NCBI GenBank assembly: GCA_000283575.1
Contig: AP012044.1
Location: 4,092,001-4,156,000, forward strand
DNA: 64,000 bases
Reading direction: 5' to 3'
Origin: Oscillibacter valericigenes Sjm18-20
Lineage (GTDB): Bacteria; Bacillota; Clostridia; Oscillospirales; Oscillospiraceae
Shown piece by piece: positions 15,769-24,953 of this stretch. Below the pieces are notes generated by a model that saw only the letters and a list, made by a program, of their open reading frames with translations, was not told the DNA's origin and did not search any database. The translations under genes and the position numbers were made by a program. The stretch's first letter is position 1. Each line of letters begins with the position of its first letter.

Positions 15769-17070
15769 TCATCCGCAGGAATTGCCGCTCATGCAAAATC
15801 TGCGCTTCTCCATACTGTTGACCTGCTTTTCCAGCCCACCCGCCTTTTGGGTAAGCCGAATCTCTATCCGGCATCCACACCGCCGCCCGATTTCCTCCTG
15901 AATTTTTTGGGACATTTTGTCCCGTGTCTCCTGAAATGGTATCCCGCTCAATAATACGACCTCTATTCGCAGCACATTTTCGCGTTCCAGCCAGACTTTG
16001 TAATCCAGCAGTTCCGGAAAAGACAGCATCCACTCGTCCAGTTGGCAAAAGTGCAGAAACGCGTCGCCGCAAATCCGCACTTTATTCTCCCGGCGTCCAT
16101 AGACTCTGCTCATCGTTCTTAAAAAAGTGCCGCAGGGACACGGGACCGGCGAAAAGGCAGCCAGGTCTCCCGTCCTGTACCGGATCAACGGCATGGCCTG
16201 CCGGGTGAGTGTGGTAAACGTCACCTCACCCACCCGGCCGTCCTGCACCGGCCGTCCGGTAAGCGGGTCGAGAATTTCGATATACAGGTCGCCCTCCCGC
16301 ATATGATATCCATTCAGCGCCTGACACTCCACGCCGCCGCCGTATCCCATCTCGGTCATGCCATAGTGGGTAAAAACACGGCACCCGCATCGTTCGGTCA
16401 GATCCCGAATTAGGACTGTCGGAACATAGTCGGCGCTGAGGAGCACTTTCCTGATACATTTTTGATAAATTTCTGCCTTTATCCGGCTGAGTTGCAAAAT
16501 CTGTATCGGTATTCCGGCCAGACAGGTGATGCCGTTTTCGACAATACATCTGGCGGTTTCCTCCATGTCCGTTATGACTCCTCGCCTGAAGCAGGCTATG
16601 CCGGATCTTTTTAATGCCTTTTCCAGCAAATCTCCAACACTGCCGTAAGAGGCACCGGGGAAGAGAATCAAAACCCGGTCGCTTTGATCGGTCAGACCGC
16701 TCATTCCATACTCAAAAAAATCAACCGTTGCGTCCAGATCTTTTTGGGAGAAAAAGATTCTCTTTTTCTCCCCCTCCGTACCAGAGCTTCTCAGCGTGAC
16801 AATCCGTCTGATTTCCCGCTGGGGAATGCACAGGAAGCCGTCCGGATTCCGGCGGATTTGATTTGGAAACGTAAAAGGAAGCGCCCGGACATCTCTCCAT
16901 GAATTTACAGAGACATCTGCCAGCTGATCTTTGTAAAAGCGGCTGTGTGTCCGGGCAAACTGCACCGTTTCCATGATCTTTTTCAGCTGGTATTTCTCCA
17001 GCGCCTCCCGGCTGCACGAGGAAATGCCGGTTCTCTCCACAATCCAGTTTTCAAGCGGCGTCCGCTCCAT
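15769..17070 (-). CDS. DVU_1553-family AMP-dependent CoA ligase (phenylacetate-CoA ligase-like), 433 aa
   Basis: The adenylate-forming enzyme signatures are present: TLRSSGTEGEKKRI (about 91-104), the YGMTEMGYGGG motif (about 229-239), and RYRTGDLAAF (about 293-302) with its C-terminal lid domain. This is the phenylacetate-CoA ligase (PaaK) branch, which activates a carboxylate as an acyl-AMP and passes it to a thiol. Because it sits last in a radical SAM/methyltransferase/C-GCAxxG/aldehyde-oxidoreductase cluster, it matches the family named after Desulfovibrio DVU_1553. Its true substrate is unknown. It starts ten bases after the radical SAM gene. Confidence 0.8.
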   Translation of the reverse strand: MERTPLENWIVERTGISSCSREALEKYQLKKIMETVQFARTHSRFYKDQLADVSVNSWRDVRALPFTFPNQIRRNPDGFLCIPQREIRRIVTLRSSGTEGEKKRIFFSQKDLDATVDFFEYGMSGLTDQSDRVLILFPGASYGSVGDLLEKALKRSGIACFRRGVITDMEETARCIVENGITCLAGIPIQILQLSRIKAEIYQKCIRKVLLSADYVPTVLIRDLTERCGCRVFTHYGMTEMGYGGGVECQALNGYHMREGDLYIEILDPLTGRPVQDGRVGEVTFTTLTRQAMPLIRYRTGDLAAFSPVPCPCGTFLRTMSRVYGRRENKVRICGDAFLHFCQLDEWMLSFPELLDYKVWLERENVLRIEVVLLSGIPFQETRDKMSQKIQEEIGRRCGCRIEIRLTQKAGGLEKQVNSMEKRRFCMSGNSCG

Positions 17071-17080
17071 TTTTTACTTC

Positions 17081-18421
17081 TCACTCCCTGTCCCTGTACA
17101 AAGGCCTCCCCGCAGTATCCGTAAGGTTATACATACAAAACGGAATCAGTTTTCCCTGTGGGGTTGTCACGTGGATGCAGCAATCCCGGATTCTGTCCAG
17201 ATCGACATTCCAAGCGTCCTGAAATGCCATAGCTGAGATGCTGAAGGAGTCGCTGCGGATCTGATTGATAATCTCATCCCAGTCGGACAGCGGCTCCGTC
17301 TCCTGACGGATAGGCTGACGGGATGACCAGTTTCCGGCAACAAATTCCACGGCCTTTTTTGCACCTTCCTCCGCGGTGTTTTTACAGCAGCAACTCGTTT
17401 TCGGCGCGGTCGGTACAAGGTTTCCGTCCGAACGGCATATAAAATTACCATGGAAAGAGCAGAGGGCGTTTTCGCAGGCGGCGGGCTTGAAATCCGCCGC
17501 CTTCACTTTTCCCCCCGTCTGCCGCTCCAGCTCGTCCATCACTTCCGGAAGTGTCACCCGGTCGCCGTCCGCCGGGGCGTGGGGCATCCTGCCGAAATAG
17601 CTGACCGGCTGAAAATGTACGCCGCGCACCGCCCGGATGTGATCCAGCGCAAAGCGGACGATGGCCCCGACGTTGTCCACATTGACGCCCGGAACCAGAG
17701 TTGGAACCAGCACCACCCCGATGTGGTATTTTTCACAGTTCCCAATCGCTTTTTCTTTGAGCACCAGCAGCTCCCGCCCGCGAAGCTTCCGGTAGATGTC
17801 GTCTTTTGTACCGTCAAACTGCAAAAAGACGGAATCCAGTCCCGCATGCTTCAGGGCCCAGACGAATTCTTCGTCCTGTGCCAGACGAATTCCGTTCGTA
17901 TTCACCTGAATAAAGGGGAACCCCAGATCCTTCCCCATCTTTACAATCCGGGCTAGATCGTCCCGTACGGTGGGCTCGCCCCCGGAAAGCTGAATATTGC
18001 ATGTCCCGGACACGCTGAGAATTGCTTTATACATGGTTTTGATCTGCCCCAGCGACAAATCCGTATTTTTTGAAGCACTGGAATCCGCAAAGCAGAACCT
18101 GCAGTGAAGGTTGCACCGCTGGGTCACCTCAATCAGCGCCGTGCAGGTGTGCTGGCGGTGCGCTTCGCACAAGCCGCAATCGTACGGGCAGCCTTTTTGG
18201 ACCTTGGTGACGGTCTTTTCCAGATGCGCCCCTTCCCGGTGTCGCATCCACTTCTCCATCGGAATACCCCCCCGCCAAATCACCGCGGAAAAATCGCCGT
18301 GCTCCGGACAGGTTTTCTGCAAATAACAGTCGGTGCCATCCGTTACAATGAAAGCCTCCGTTTTTCTTAGACAAACGGGGCACAAACTCTCCGTTCGGGT
18401 GATGATTCGATTCTCTTTCAA
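17081..18421 (-). CDS. trsS: TrsS-type radical SAM protein, 446 aa (cysteine form)
   Basis: An N-terminal zinc-type section (CPVC, CPEHGDF) and CPYDCGLCEAH precede the radical SAM cluster motif CNLHCRFCF (CxxxCxxC, about residue 103). The SAM-binding GGEPT motif follows, then a C-terminal Cys-rich part (CENALCSFHGNFIC, SCCC, RDCCIH). This layout matches TrsS, a radical SAM protein found in selenoprotein and cysteine versions next to aldehyde-oxidoreductase clusters. Here the frame is continuous without an internal TGA, so it is the cysteine version. The start is TTG, overlapping the stop of the upstream C-GCAxxG gene. Its reaction is not known. Confidence 0.8.
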   Translation of the reverse strand: MKENRIITRTESLCPVCLRKTEAFIVTDGTDCYLQKTCPEHGDFSAVIWRGGIPMEKWMRHREGAHLEKTVTKVQKGCPYDCGLCEAHRQHTCTALIEVTQRCNLHCRFCFADSSASKNTDLSLGQIKTMYKAILSVSGTCNIQLSGGEPTVRDDLARIVKMGKDLGFPFIQVNTNGIRLAQDEEFVWALKHAGLDSVFLQFDGTKDDIYRKLRGRELLVLKEKAIGNCEKYHIGVVLVPTLVPGVNVDNVGAIVRFALDHIRAVRGVHFQPVSYFGRMPHAPADGDRVTLPEVMDELERQTGGKVKAADFKPAACENALCSFHGNFICRSDGNLVPTAPKTSCCCKNTAEEGAKKAVEFVAGNWSSRQPIRQETEPLSDWDEIINQIRSDSFSISAMAFQDAWNVDLDRIRDCCIHVTTPQGKLIPFCMYNLTDTAGRPLYRDRE

Positions 18422-18876
18422 TCCGATTCCCTGCTTCCCCAGGTGAAATCATGTTCCCGCAGAATTTCCCGAATTTTTTCAAAGCTTTTGATCAGCGTGT
18501 CGCCGCATTTGAGCCGGTACTCCTGATTTGTCTTATAATCCATTAAGCTGCACACGCCAATCAGATCGGCGCATTCCGTGCCGCCAAACTCCTGGCGGAA
18601 CCATCCGGTAAACTCATCCACCATTCCGGTATAGCTGGGGGCCGGGCATTCCCGATCATTCCCCTTTCCCGCATACAGGCCCAAAACCGCAATCCCTCCC
18701 GTGAGGACACCACAGGTCTTCTGTTCGCTTCCAATTCCCATGCAAAGGCCGTTTAAGGCCCGGATTAAATCCTTATTTTCCGTCTCTTCGTCTTCCAGCG
18801 CCATTTTCATCATGATCTGGGCGCAGCAATAGCCCGCACTGGAAAGCCGGAACATCCGAAAGCCGGTTTCATCCAC
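18418..18876 (-). CDS. C-GCAxxG-C-C family protein (DVU_1555-like), 152 aa
   Basis: The spaced cysteines of the family are visible: SSAGYCCAQIM near the N-terminus, the CGVLTGGIAVLGLY motif (the GCA/CG-LTGG core), a Cys before ADLIG and in GVCSL, and a last Cys in LKCGDTL. These proteins are presumed redox or metal-binding partners. The GTG start with GGAGGGG just before it is preferred to an upstream TTG. It overlaps the methyltransferase gene's stop by eight bases and the radical SAM start by four, so all three are translated together. Confidence 0.8.
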   Translation of the reverse strand: MDETGFRMFRLSSAGYCCAQIMMKMALEDEETENKDLIRALNGLCMGIGSEQKTCGVLTGGIAVLGLYAGKGNDRECPAPSYTGMVDEFTGWFRQEFGGTECADLIGVCSLMDYKTNQEYRLKCGDTLIKSFEKIREILREHDFTWGSRESD

Positions 18877-19603
18877 AGCTTGTCCCCTCCTTTTCCGCAA
18901 TCATCAGAAAGTACCCCGGTTTACACTTTTTAAGCGCCTCCTGATACCTCCAGCCGTCCACGCAGTTCCCCGACGTCACATTCCAGAACTCCGCCATGGA
19001 ACCAAAGGTAAAAACGGTCTGCACCATCAGCTCTTTTAAAAGGTCGCTGCAATCCTCCCGATAGGAAACAGCAAATCCGGTTTCTCTCAGCGTTTTCTCG
19101 AGCTTTGTCAGATCGTGAAGTCCTCTCAGGCAGCTGTTCATGGCAAACGGGTGCAGTCCGTCCACCTCCTGGGGGTTTTTGGCGTAGACGTCTGTCACAA
19201 CCAGCTTCCCCCCGCCTTTCAAAACCCGGAACGTCTCTTTCAGCGCAGCATTCAGATCCTCCATCAGGGACAACGTGCACTCCGCAAAAACGCACGTAAA
19301 GTGTTCGCTCTGAAACGGGAGCTTTTCCCCCCTGTCCGTCACAAAATCGGCAAATTCGTACCGCTTCCTTGCATCCCCGATCAGTTTTTCGGAGGGGTCA
19401 ATTCCAATTGACCGAATCCGGTGGGTTTTATAAAGGTAGTTCACGGTGGCTCCACGTCCGCAGCCCAGGTCCAATACGGTGTCCCCAGAGGAGAGTCCGC
19501 ACAGTCGGACCGCCTTTTCGGTCAGGCGAAAGCCGCCGGGTCGCAGGGTTTCCCCCGTGACCTCCGTCATGCGTTTACTCTCATAGGCGTTGCAGCCTCC
19601 CAC
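18869..19603 (-). CDS. DVU_1556-family class I SAM methyltransferase, 244 aa
   Basis: The Rossmann methyltransferase motifs are clear: VLDLGCGRGATVNYL (motif I, about residue 43), SIGIDPSEKLI (motif II), FTCVFAECTLSLM (motif IV) and RVLKGGGKLVVTDVY (motif V/VI). The C-terminal Cys-rich stretch fits this family, found beside TrsS. The GTG start overlaps the preceding TAG stop (TAGTG). It may modify a product or protein handled by the radical SAM enzyme; this is inference from the shared cluster. Confidence 0.8.
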   Translation of the reverse strand: MGGCNAYESKRMTEVTGETLRPGGFRLTEKAVRLCGLSSGDTVLDLGCGRGATVNYLYKTHRIRSIGIDPSEKLIGDARKRYEFADFVTDRGEKLPFQSEHFTCVFAECTLSLMEDLNAALKETFRVLKGGGKLVVTDVYAKNPQEVDGLHPFAMNSCLRGLHDLTKLEKTLRETGFAVSYREDCSDLLKELMVQTVFTFGSMAEFWNVTSGNCVDGWRYQEALKKCKPGYFLMIAEKEGTSCG

Positions 19604-19809
19604 TACTTATCCTCCAATCCCTTTTCCACTTCCAGCATTTTGCCCTCCGCCAGCTCCTCCCCGATAAAAACTGCCTTACACCGGGGGCACTGCATCAGCT
19701 CCACCTCAAAATTCCCGCTGAGATAGCTGACTTTCACTTTGCGGGGCTCCAGTTTCTTTTTGCACCTGTCACAAATCCACGAAAAATCCCGCTCTCCGGT
19801 TTCTTTCAT
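19603..19809 (-). CDS. DVU_1557-family small redox protein, 68 aa
   Basis: Two CxxC pairs, CDRC (12-15 region) and CPRC (about 41-44), make a small zinc-ribbon or rubredoxin-like fold. The family is the small redox member of the TrsS cluster. GAGGGGGAAGC lies before the ATG. Its stop overlaps the methyltransferase start, and it follows the dicluster oxidoreductase gene after about 50 bases. Confidence 0.75.
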   Translation of the reverse strand: MKETGERDFSWICDRCKKKLEPRKVKVSYLSGNFEVELMQCPRCKAVFIGEELAEGKMLEVEKGLEDK

Positions 19810-19858
19810 GTGCTTCCCCCTCTTCTCTTTTCAAAAGCCGGTCAAACTCAGCGCAGGA

Positions 19859-22162
19859 CTATTCTCTCACGATTTCCATGCGGTGGCTGTACACGCCGGC
19901 CACCTGAATGTCTCCGTCCCCCTCCCGATAACGCACCCAGTACGTGACGTCGCCAATCCGCAGGCTGGCGGAATAGCAGGCGCTTTCGGGATTGAAGAAA
20001 CGCTCCCCCGTTTTTTGCGCATGGGAGATCACCTGTTCCACGTCCTCCAGCAGAATATACCGTTTTTCCATACTCTCCCGGACTTCGGGCGGGATGACCA
20101 GCCCCAGAGAATTCTCATCTTTCCGTTCCGCGTCCAATTCCTCTCCCCACAATTCCCGCAGGAGCCTGCGTTTGAGCTCCGCCCGGTTTTTTTGCCGCTG
20201 GGAGAGGTTTGGCATTCTCCGGCTTCCGGCCTGCTCCCGATCCTCTGCAAAAATCAGGTCCAGAATGTGATAGGTCCGTTTTCCCCCGCTTACAAACAGA
20301 TCCTTGCACATGGCGCAGTATACCAGAAGATCGTTCCCGCTCTCCCCGATCCGGTCCTTAATAAAAGCCTCGGCCTGTTCCCGGTTGGCGTAATAGACCA
20401 AACCGCCGTATCCGCAGCATTTTGTCTTTTCCCGGGAGTAGTTCAATTCGTCGATCTCATAGCCCAGCTTTCGGACAATCCTCCGGATGCCGGACTGGAG
20501 CGGCTCATTGTATCGGGAGGTGCAGGCATCGTGAATGCTCAGAGTGTGTCCCGCTCCGCGGGCCGCGCAATCCGGCAAGCCATACCGGTCCATGACCTCC
20601 CAGAGGGAGACAATCGAAATTTCCGGCAGATAATTTTGAAACACCTGACCGCAGCTGGAACAGGCCAGAATGAACGTGGGACGCCCCATGGTTTCCCATG
20701 CGCTTTTTAGCCGCTCCACATTTTCCCGCATCAGATCCTGCCGCCCCGCCCAGTCCGCAGGCGCGCCGCAGCAGCCCAGCATTAGTCCCACGCCCTCCTT
20801 TATATGGGAGAGCAGGTAGCGGTAAGATGCCTCCACGGACTCCGGCGCGGATGCGGAGAGCTGGCACCCCGGGTAAAACAGATACCGTGCGGGTCTTCCC
20901 TCCGGCCCGGAGCCGTTTTCCGAGCCAAACCGCGGAGGGGATTTCACCAGGAAAAAACGGTCGCTGTTGCTGAACTGCATATCCCGCAGGGCAAAGTCGT
21001 GGGCGGATGGCGGCATCTTCCCCTTTTCCACCATGCTTTTTCTGGTCTCATGCACCATGTCCCTGAGGTGAACGCCATAGGGACACTGCTCGTCGCATAG
21101 TCCGCACAGAGTACAGGAATTAATCATTTTATTGGCGTAGTGGGCGCCCATAATGACACTTTCGTTGGTTCCAATCTGCCGGGCATAGTCTCTGGGTGCA
21201 ATCTGAAAGCTCTTGAGATGGCTGCAGCATTTCACGCATTGGACACACCGGCAGTGCAGGCACCTTCGGGCCTCCTTTGCGGCGGCTTCCCTCCCGTAGC
21301 CATCGGGAGGACAGGAAACCCGTTCCTCCGGTTCCGCGTCCTCCAAATTGAAGTGCAGCGGGGTGTCAAACGCGCCCTCCCGCTCCCGGGCGGCGGTCAT
21401 GGACACCTTTTTTAAAAACCGTTCAATAGAGACAGCCGCCCGTTTCCCGGTGCTCACCGAGCCGATCACGGACGCCATTTGAGTAACCAGCCGGCCTCCT
21501 GCAAACAGCGAATCTTGCACCTGAAACGTCTGTGGATCGGCTTTAAGCTCTTTTTCCCACGTGCCCGTGGCGAGATAAACGGCGTCAAATTGTTTTAAAA
21601 GCGCAGATAACCCGTCCGAGTCGATTTTCTGATGGCAATGTACGGTGATCCCCCGCTTTTCAAAGACCCGCAGTTCCTCGGCAATGGCCGCCGGGTCAAG
21701 CCGGCTGCCCGCAAAGTCCCAAAGCCGTCCGCCCAGGCGCGGCGACTGTTCATAGACGGTAACCTGCGCTCCTTTTTTGTCCAGCTCTGCGGCGGCGGTC
21801 AAGCCGCTGAGTCCTCCGCCGACGACGGCTACCTTGCCAAGGGTTTTGGGGACGGAAAGCGACTTTTTCGGCAGTGCATATCCGTATTCCACCGCCGCCC
21901 GCTCCAATTCGGCAATATTCAGCGCGCAGTCCGTCTTTTCCCGCACGCAGGCAAACTGGCAGGGATGATCGCAGATTCTGCCGATCAGTCCGGGGAACGG
22001 CATTTTCTTTTCCAGAATCCGATAGGCCCTTTGAAAATCCCCCGCGCCCACCGCATTAAGAAGCGCCGAGACATCCACATGGATGGGACACGCTGCCGCG
22101 CAGGCCGGCGGCTCGTCATGGATACACTGTTCTCCGCTTCCCAGCAGCTTTTGTAAATCCAT
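19859..22162 (-). CDS. Pyridine nucleotide-disulfide oxidoreductase / dicluster-binding protein, 767 aa
   Basis: Domains in order: an N-terminal Cys-rich [4Fe-4S]-type part (ACAAACPIHVDV), an FAD/NAD Rossmann site (GKVAVVGGGLSGLTAAAELD), a dicluster ferredoxin part (CLHCRCVQCVKCC; CTLCGLCDEQCPYG), then a CCG-domain heterodisulfide-reductase-like half (GCCGAPADW, LACSSCGQVFQNY, KCCGYGG). It should move electrons between NAD(P)H, Fe-S clusters and a thiol/disulfide centre, presumably for the aldehyde oxidoreductase encoded just upstream. The ATG at 22162 is used because GGAGG lies before it. A long hairpin separates it from the upstream gene. Confidence 0.88.
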   Translation of the reverse strand: MDLQKLLGSGEQCIHDEPPACAAACPIHVDVSALLNAVGAGDFQRAYRILEKKMPFPGLIGRICDHPCQFACVREKTDCALNIAELERAAVEYGYALPKKSLSVPKTLGKVAVVGGGLSGLTAAAELDKKGAQVTVYEQSPRLGGRLWDFAGSRLDPAAIAEELRVFEKRGITVHCHQKIDSDGLSALLKQFDAVYLATGTWEKELKADPQTFQVQDSLFAGGRLVTQMASVIGSVSTGKRAAVSIERFLKKVSMTAAREREGAFDTPLHFNLEDAEPEERVSCPPDGYGREAAAKEARRCLHCRCVQCVKCCSHLKSFQIAPRDYARQIGTNESVIMGAHYANKMINSCTLCGLCDEQCPYGVHLRDMVHETRKSMVEKGKMPPSAHDFALRDMQFSNSDRFFLVKSPPRFGSENGSGPEGRPARYLFYPGCQLSASAPESVEASYRYLLSHIKEGVGLMLGCCGAPADWAGRQDLMRENVERLKSAWETMGRPTFILACSSCGQVFQNYLPEISIVSLWEVMDRYGLPDCAARGAGHTLSIHDACTSRYNEPLQSGIRRIVRKLGYEIDELNYSREKTKCCGYGGLVYYANREQAEAFIKDRIGESGNDLLVYCAMCKDLFVSGGKRTYHILDLIFAEDREQAGSRRMPNLSQRQKNRAELKRRLLRELWGEELDAERKDENSLGLVIPPEVRESMEKRYILLEDVEQVISHAQKTGERFFNPESACYSASLRIGDVTYWVRYREGDGDIQVAGVYSHRMEIVRE

Positions 22163-22173
22163 CCTTACCTCCA

Positions 22174-22207
22174 GTGGGCAAAACCGGGTAAACCCGGTTT
22201 TGCCCAC
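22174..22207 (-). other. Intercistronic 15-bp perfect hairpin
   Basis: GTGGGCAAAACCGGG and CCCGGTTTTGCCCAC pair perfectly around TAAA. It lies between the aldehyde-oxidoreductase stop and the next gene's ribosome binding site. The minus-strand transcript has no T run after it, so it is more likely a stabilising or processing element than a full terminator. Confidence 0.7.
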
Positions 22208-22214
22208 TTTTCAA

Positions 22215-24953
22215 TCAATGTGAAACGGTTTGTAACCCCTGTCTGATCTTCTCCGGATAAGCGGGCAGCTTTGTGATACGAACACCGCACGCGTTGTAAA
22301 TTGCGTTGATAATGGCCGCGTGGGGAGCGGAAAGCGGCATCTCGCCCGCGCCGGACATGCCAAACGGCCCGTTCGGTCTCTTCGTCTCCTGATGGATGAG
22401 ACGGATGTCGTCCGGGACATCCCGGACCTGCGGAATTCCGCAGCCGGTCAGCGTCGTATTCTTTTTCAAATCCTCGAAATCCTCGGACAGCGCCAGACCG
22501 ATGCCCTGGGCCAGTCCGCCCAGCAGCTGACCGTCCAGAATGGTCTGATTCATGACCGGGCCGCAGTCGGAGACCAGGGTAAGCTTGTCCACTTTGGCCT
22601 TTCCGCTGGTCAGATTGACCGATACCTCGGCCAAAAGCACACCGTACATATAAGCGGGGAACGGGTTTCCCTGTCCCGTTTCCACACTGCACTCCGTACA
22701 GGGCGCCGTCCATTTTCCGGGGTATCTGACAGGAAGGTTCTCCGCGACAGCCTCGTCGTACGTGCGGAAGGTTCCCTCCTCCTTCTTGAGGGCCGCCATC
22801 ATGTTTTCGCAGGCCACCCGGATGGCATTGCCCGTCAAAACATTGGATCGGCTTCCGCCGGCAGGACCGCTGTTAGGGGTAAACTCCATGTCGTTCATCA
22901 CCAGTTTGATCTGCTCGGGCCGGATGTGCATGGGCTTGAGGGATTCGTGGGCGATTGTCTGCGCGCCCATATCGGCGCCCTGTCCATGATCTTCCCAAGA
23001 GCAGCCCACGGTGACGCCGGTTTTTGTGAGCTCCACCCAGGCCTCCGAGGAATCGGCGCCGTCCAGGCCCGAACCGTAGGTGAGGAGCGAAATGCCAACG
23101 CCGTACTTCGTGTCGCTGCTCTCGGCGTTTTTGGCGGCGGAATTCTCCTTTGCCTGCCGGTAAAGCGGCCGAAGCTTGTCCAGCGCCTGCGGATACGCAA
23201 TCACGTCCGGGTGGCAGCCGGTGGGAGTGGTATCCCCCTCCCGATATACATTCAGATAGCGAAATTCCAGCGGATCCATGCCCATCTTTTCGGCGAGTTC
23301 ATCCACCAGCACTTCGGAGGGGAACATGCTCTGGGGAGAGCCATAGCCCCGGAACGCTGCGCCCCATGCGTGATTGGTCGCAACCGTGCGGCCCTCGCCG
23401 CGGATATTGGGGATCATATAGCCCGCGCCGATAAACTGACTGCCCCGCATCGTCACCAGATCGCCGAACTCACAGTACGGGCCGTGATCCACCGTCCAGT
23501 CGGATTTCATGGCGACGAGCTTTCCGTCCTCGTCGGCGCCCAGCTTCAGGTTGACAAAAAACGGCGCCCGTTTTCCGGTATAAGTGATCTGCTGGAACAT
23601 ATTGAACTGAAGATAAACCGGCTTTTTTGTAACCAGCGCGGCCACGCCCAACAGCCCCTCCATGGTGGGGCTGAACTTATAGCCGAACGTGCCGCCGGTG
23701 GGGTTTTGCACGATAATCAACTTTTCCAGCGGAATACCGATGCCCTCCGCCACCATCAGCGCGTGCAGATGCAGTCCGACGCTCTTGGTGTGAACAATCA
23801 GCTTCCCATCTTCGTCCAGATAGGCAAAACCGACGTCCGGCTCCAGAGGGAGGTGGGGCTGGCGCTGCACATAGAAGTCGTCCTCGACGACATACGGAAG
23901 TTTTTCAAGCAGCGGGTCAACCTCTTCTCCCTTTACAACGTGCGTTTCAAAATAGACGTTGGGCGTTCCCGGATGGATCTCAATGGCATCCTCGGCCATG
24001 GCCGCGGGTGCGCTCATATAAGCCGGCAGCTCCTCGATCTCCACCTTGACCTTTTTGGCAGCCTCCTCCGCAATGGACGGACGATAGGCCAGCACCATGG
24101 CAATGGCGTCACCAAACTGAAAAATCTTCTTGTCATTCAGAATTGGCCGTTCCTTGCCGCTGCCCTTATTGGAGGGGAACGCAAGGCCGTTGATTCGGTT
24201 GGTGCCGGGGACATCCTTATAGGTGAGGACCCTGTAAACGCCCGGCATCTTTTCCGCTTCCGACGTATCGATGGAGAGGATGTTCGCATGGGATACCTGG
24301 GCTTGGACCAGTTTGATATGCAGCGTGTCCTCGGGAAGGTGCAGTCCCAAATCCGCGCCAAACTCCCATTTCCCTGTAACCTTGGCCAGGGCGGATGGGC
24401 GGGGCAGGCTGGAGCCCAGCATGGTGTCGCCGTTTTTCAGTTTCGGCCACAGCTCTTCCCTGGTCACTTCGCCGCGCATCATCCTGGCCGCGTCCATAAC
24501 AGCGTCCACCAGGGGCTGATAGCCGGTGCAGCGGCAGACATTCCGATTTTTCTGGAACCAGTCTCTGACCTCCTGTCTGGTGGGATTCGCATTCTCATCA
24601 AGCAGCGCCTTGGCGGAGACGATAAAACCCGGCGTGCAAAACCCGCACTGCGCCGCTCCGTGAATCATCCACGAAAGCTGCAGCGGATGGAGGCTCTCTC
24701 TGGTCCCCACACCTTCAATCGTAATAATCTGCGCCTCATCCGGTACCCTTTTCATTTTAATAATGCAGGATCTGACCACTTTGCCGTTCAGAATTACACT
24801 ACACGCCCCACACTCGCCTTTCCCACATCCAACTTTTGTCCCGGTGAGAAGCAGCCGCTCTCTCAGTACGCTGGCCAAAGTTGCGTCGGGGTCTACTACC
24901 AGGCGGGTTTCATTTCCATTGATAAACACCGTTTTCTTAAGCATGGACAGCAC
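22215..24953 (-). CDS. mop: Molybdenum-dependent aldehyde oxidoreductase (Mop/xanthine-oxidase family), 912 aa
   Basis: The N-terminal 150 residues hold two [2Fe-2S] clusters: the plant-type CGKGECGACS with a later Cys, and CGFCTPGF with CRCTGYQ. The rest is the molybdopterin domain pair, with GGTFGYK, GSQF, AFRGYGSPQS, DHGQGADMG and the active-site Glu motif GAGEMPLSAPHAA. This single-chain layout matches the Desulfovibrio-type Mop enzyme (molybdopterin cytosine dinucleotide cofactor), which oxidises aldehydes to acids. It leads the operon and has AAAGGAG before the ATG. No FAD subunit or cofactor-maturation gene is present here; the dicluster protein is the probable electron acceptor. Confidence 0.93.
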   Translation of the reverse strand: MLSMLKKTVFINGNETRLVVDPDATLASVLRERLLLTGTKVGCGKGECGACSVILNGKVVRSCIIKMKRVPDEAQIITIEGVGTRESLHPLQLSWMIHGAAQCGFCTPGFIVSAKALLDENANPTRQEVRDWFQKNRNVCRCTGYQPLVDAVMDAARMMRGEVTREELWPKLKNGDTMLGSSLPRPSALAKVTGKWEFGADLGLHLPEDTLHIKLVQAQVSHANILSIDTSEAEKMPGVYRVLTYKDVPGTNRINGLAFPSNKGSGKERPILNDKKIFQFGDAIAMVLAYRPSIAEEAAKKVKVEIEELPAYMSAPAAMAEDAIEIHPGTPNVYFETHVVKGEEVDPLLEKLPYVVEDDFYVQRQPHLPLEPDVGFAYLDEDGKLIVHTKSVGLHLHALMVAEGIGIPLEKLIIVQNPTGGTFGYKFSPTMEGLLGVAALVTKKPVYLQFNMFQQITYTGKRAPFFVNLKLGADEDGKLVAMKSDWTVDHGPYCEFGDLVTMRGSQFIGAGYMIPNIRGEGRTVATNHAWGAAFRGYGSPQSMFPSEVLVDELAEKMGMDPLEFRYLNVYREGDTTPTGCHPDVIAYPQALDKLRPLYRQAKENSAAKNAESSDTKYGVGISLLTYGSGLDGADSSEAWVELTKTGVTVGCSWEDHGQGADMGAQTIAHESLKPMHIRPEQIKLVMNDMEFTPNSGPAGGSRSNVLTGNAIRVACENMMAALKKEEGTFRTYDEAVAENLPVRYPGKWTAPCTECSVETGQGNPFPAYMYGVLLAEVSVNLTSGKAKVDKLTLVSDCGPVMNQTILDGQLLGGLAQGIGLALSEDFEDLKKNTTLTGCGIPQVRDVPDDIRLIHQETKRPNGPFGMSGAGEMPLSAPHAAIINAIYNACGVRITKLPAYPEKIRQGLQTVSH

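Noticed and set aside
17081-18421. Selenocysteine in TrsS
   Set aside because: No in-frame TGA occurs in the gene, so this copy uses cysteine.
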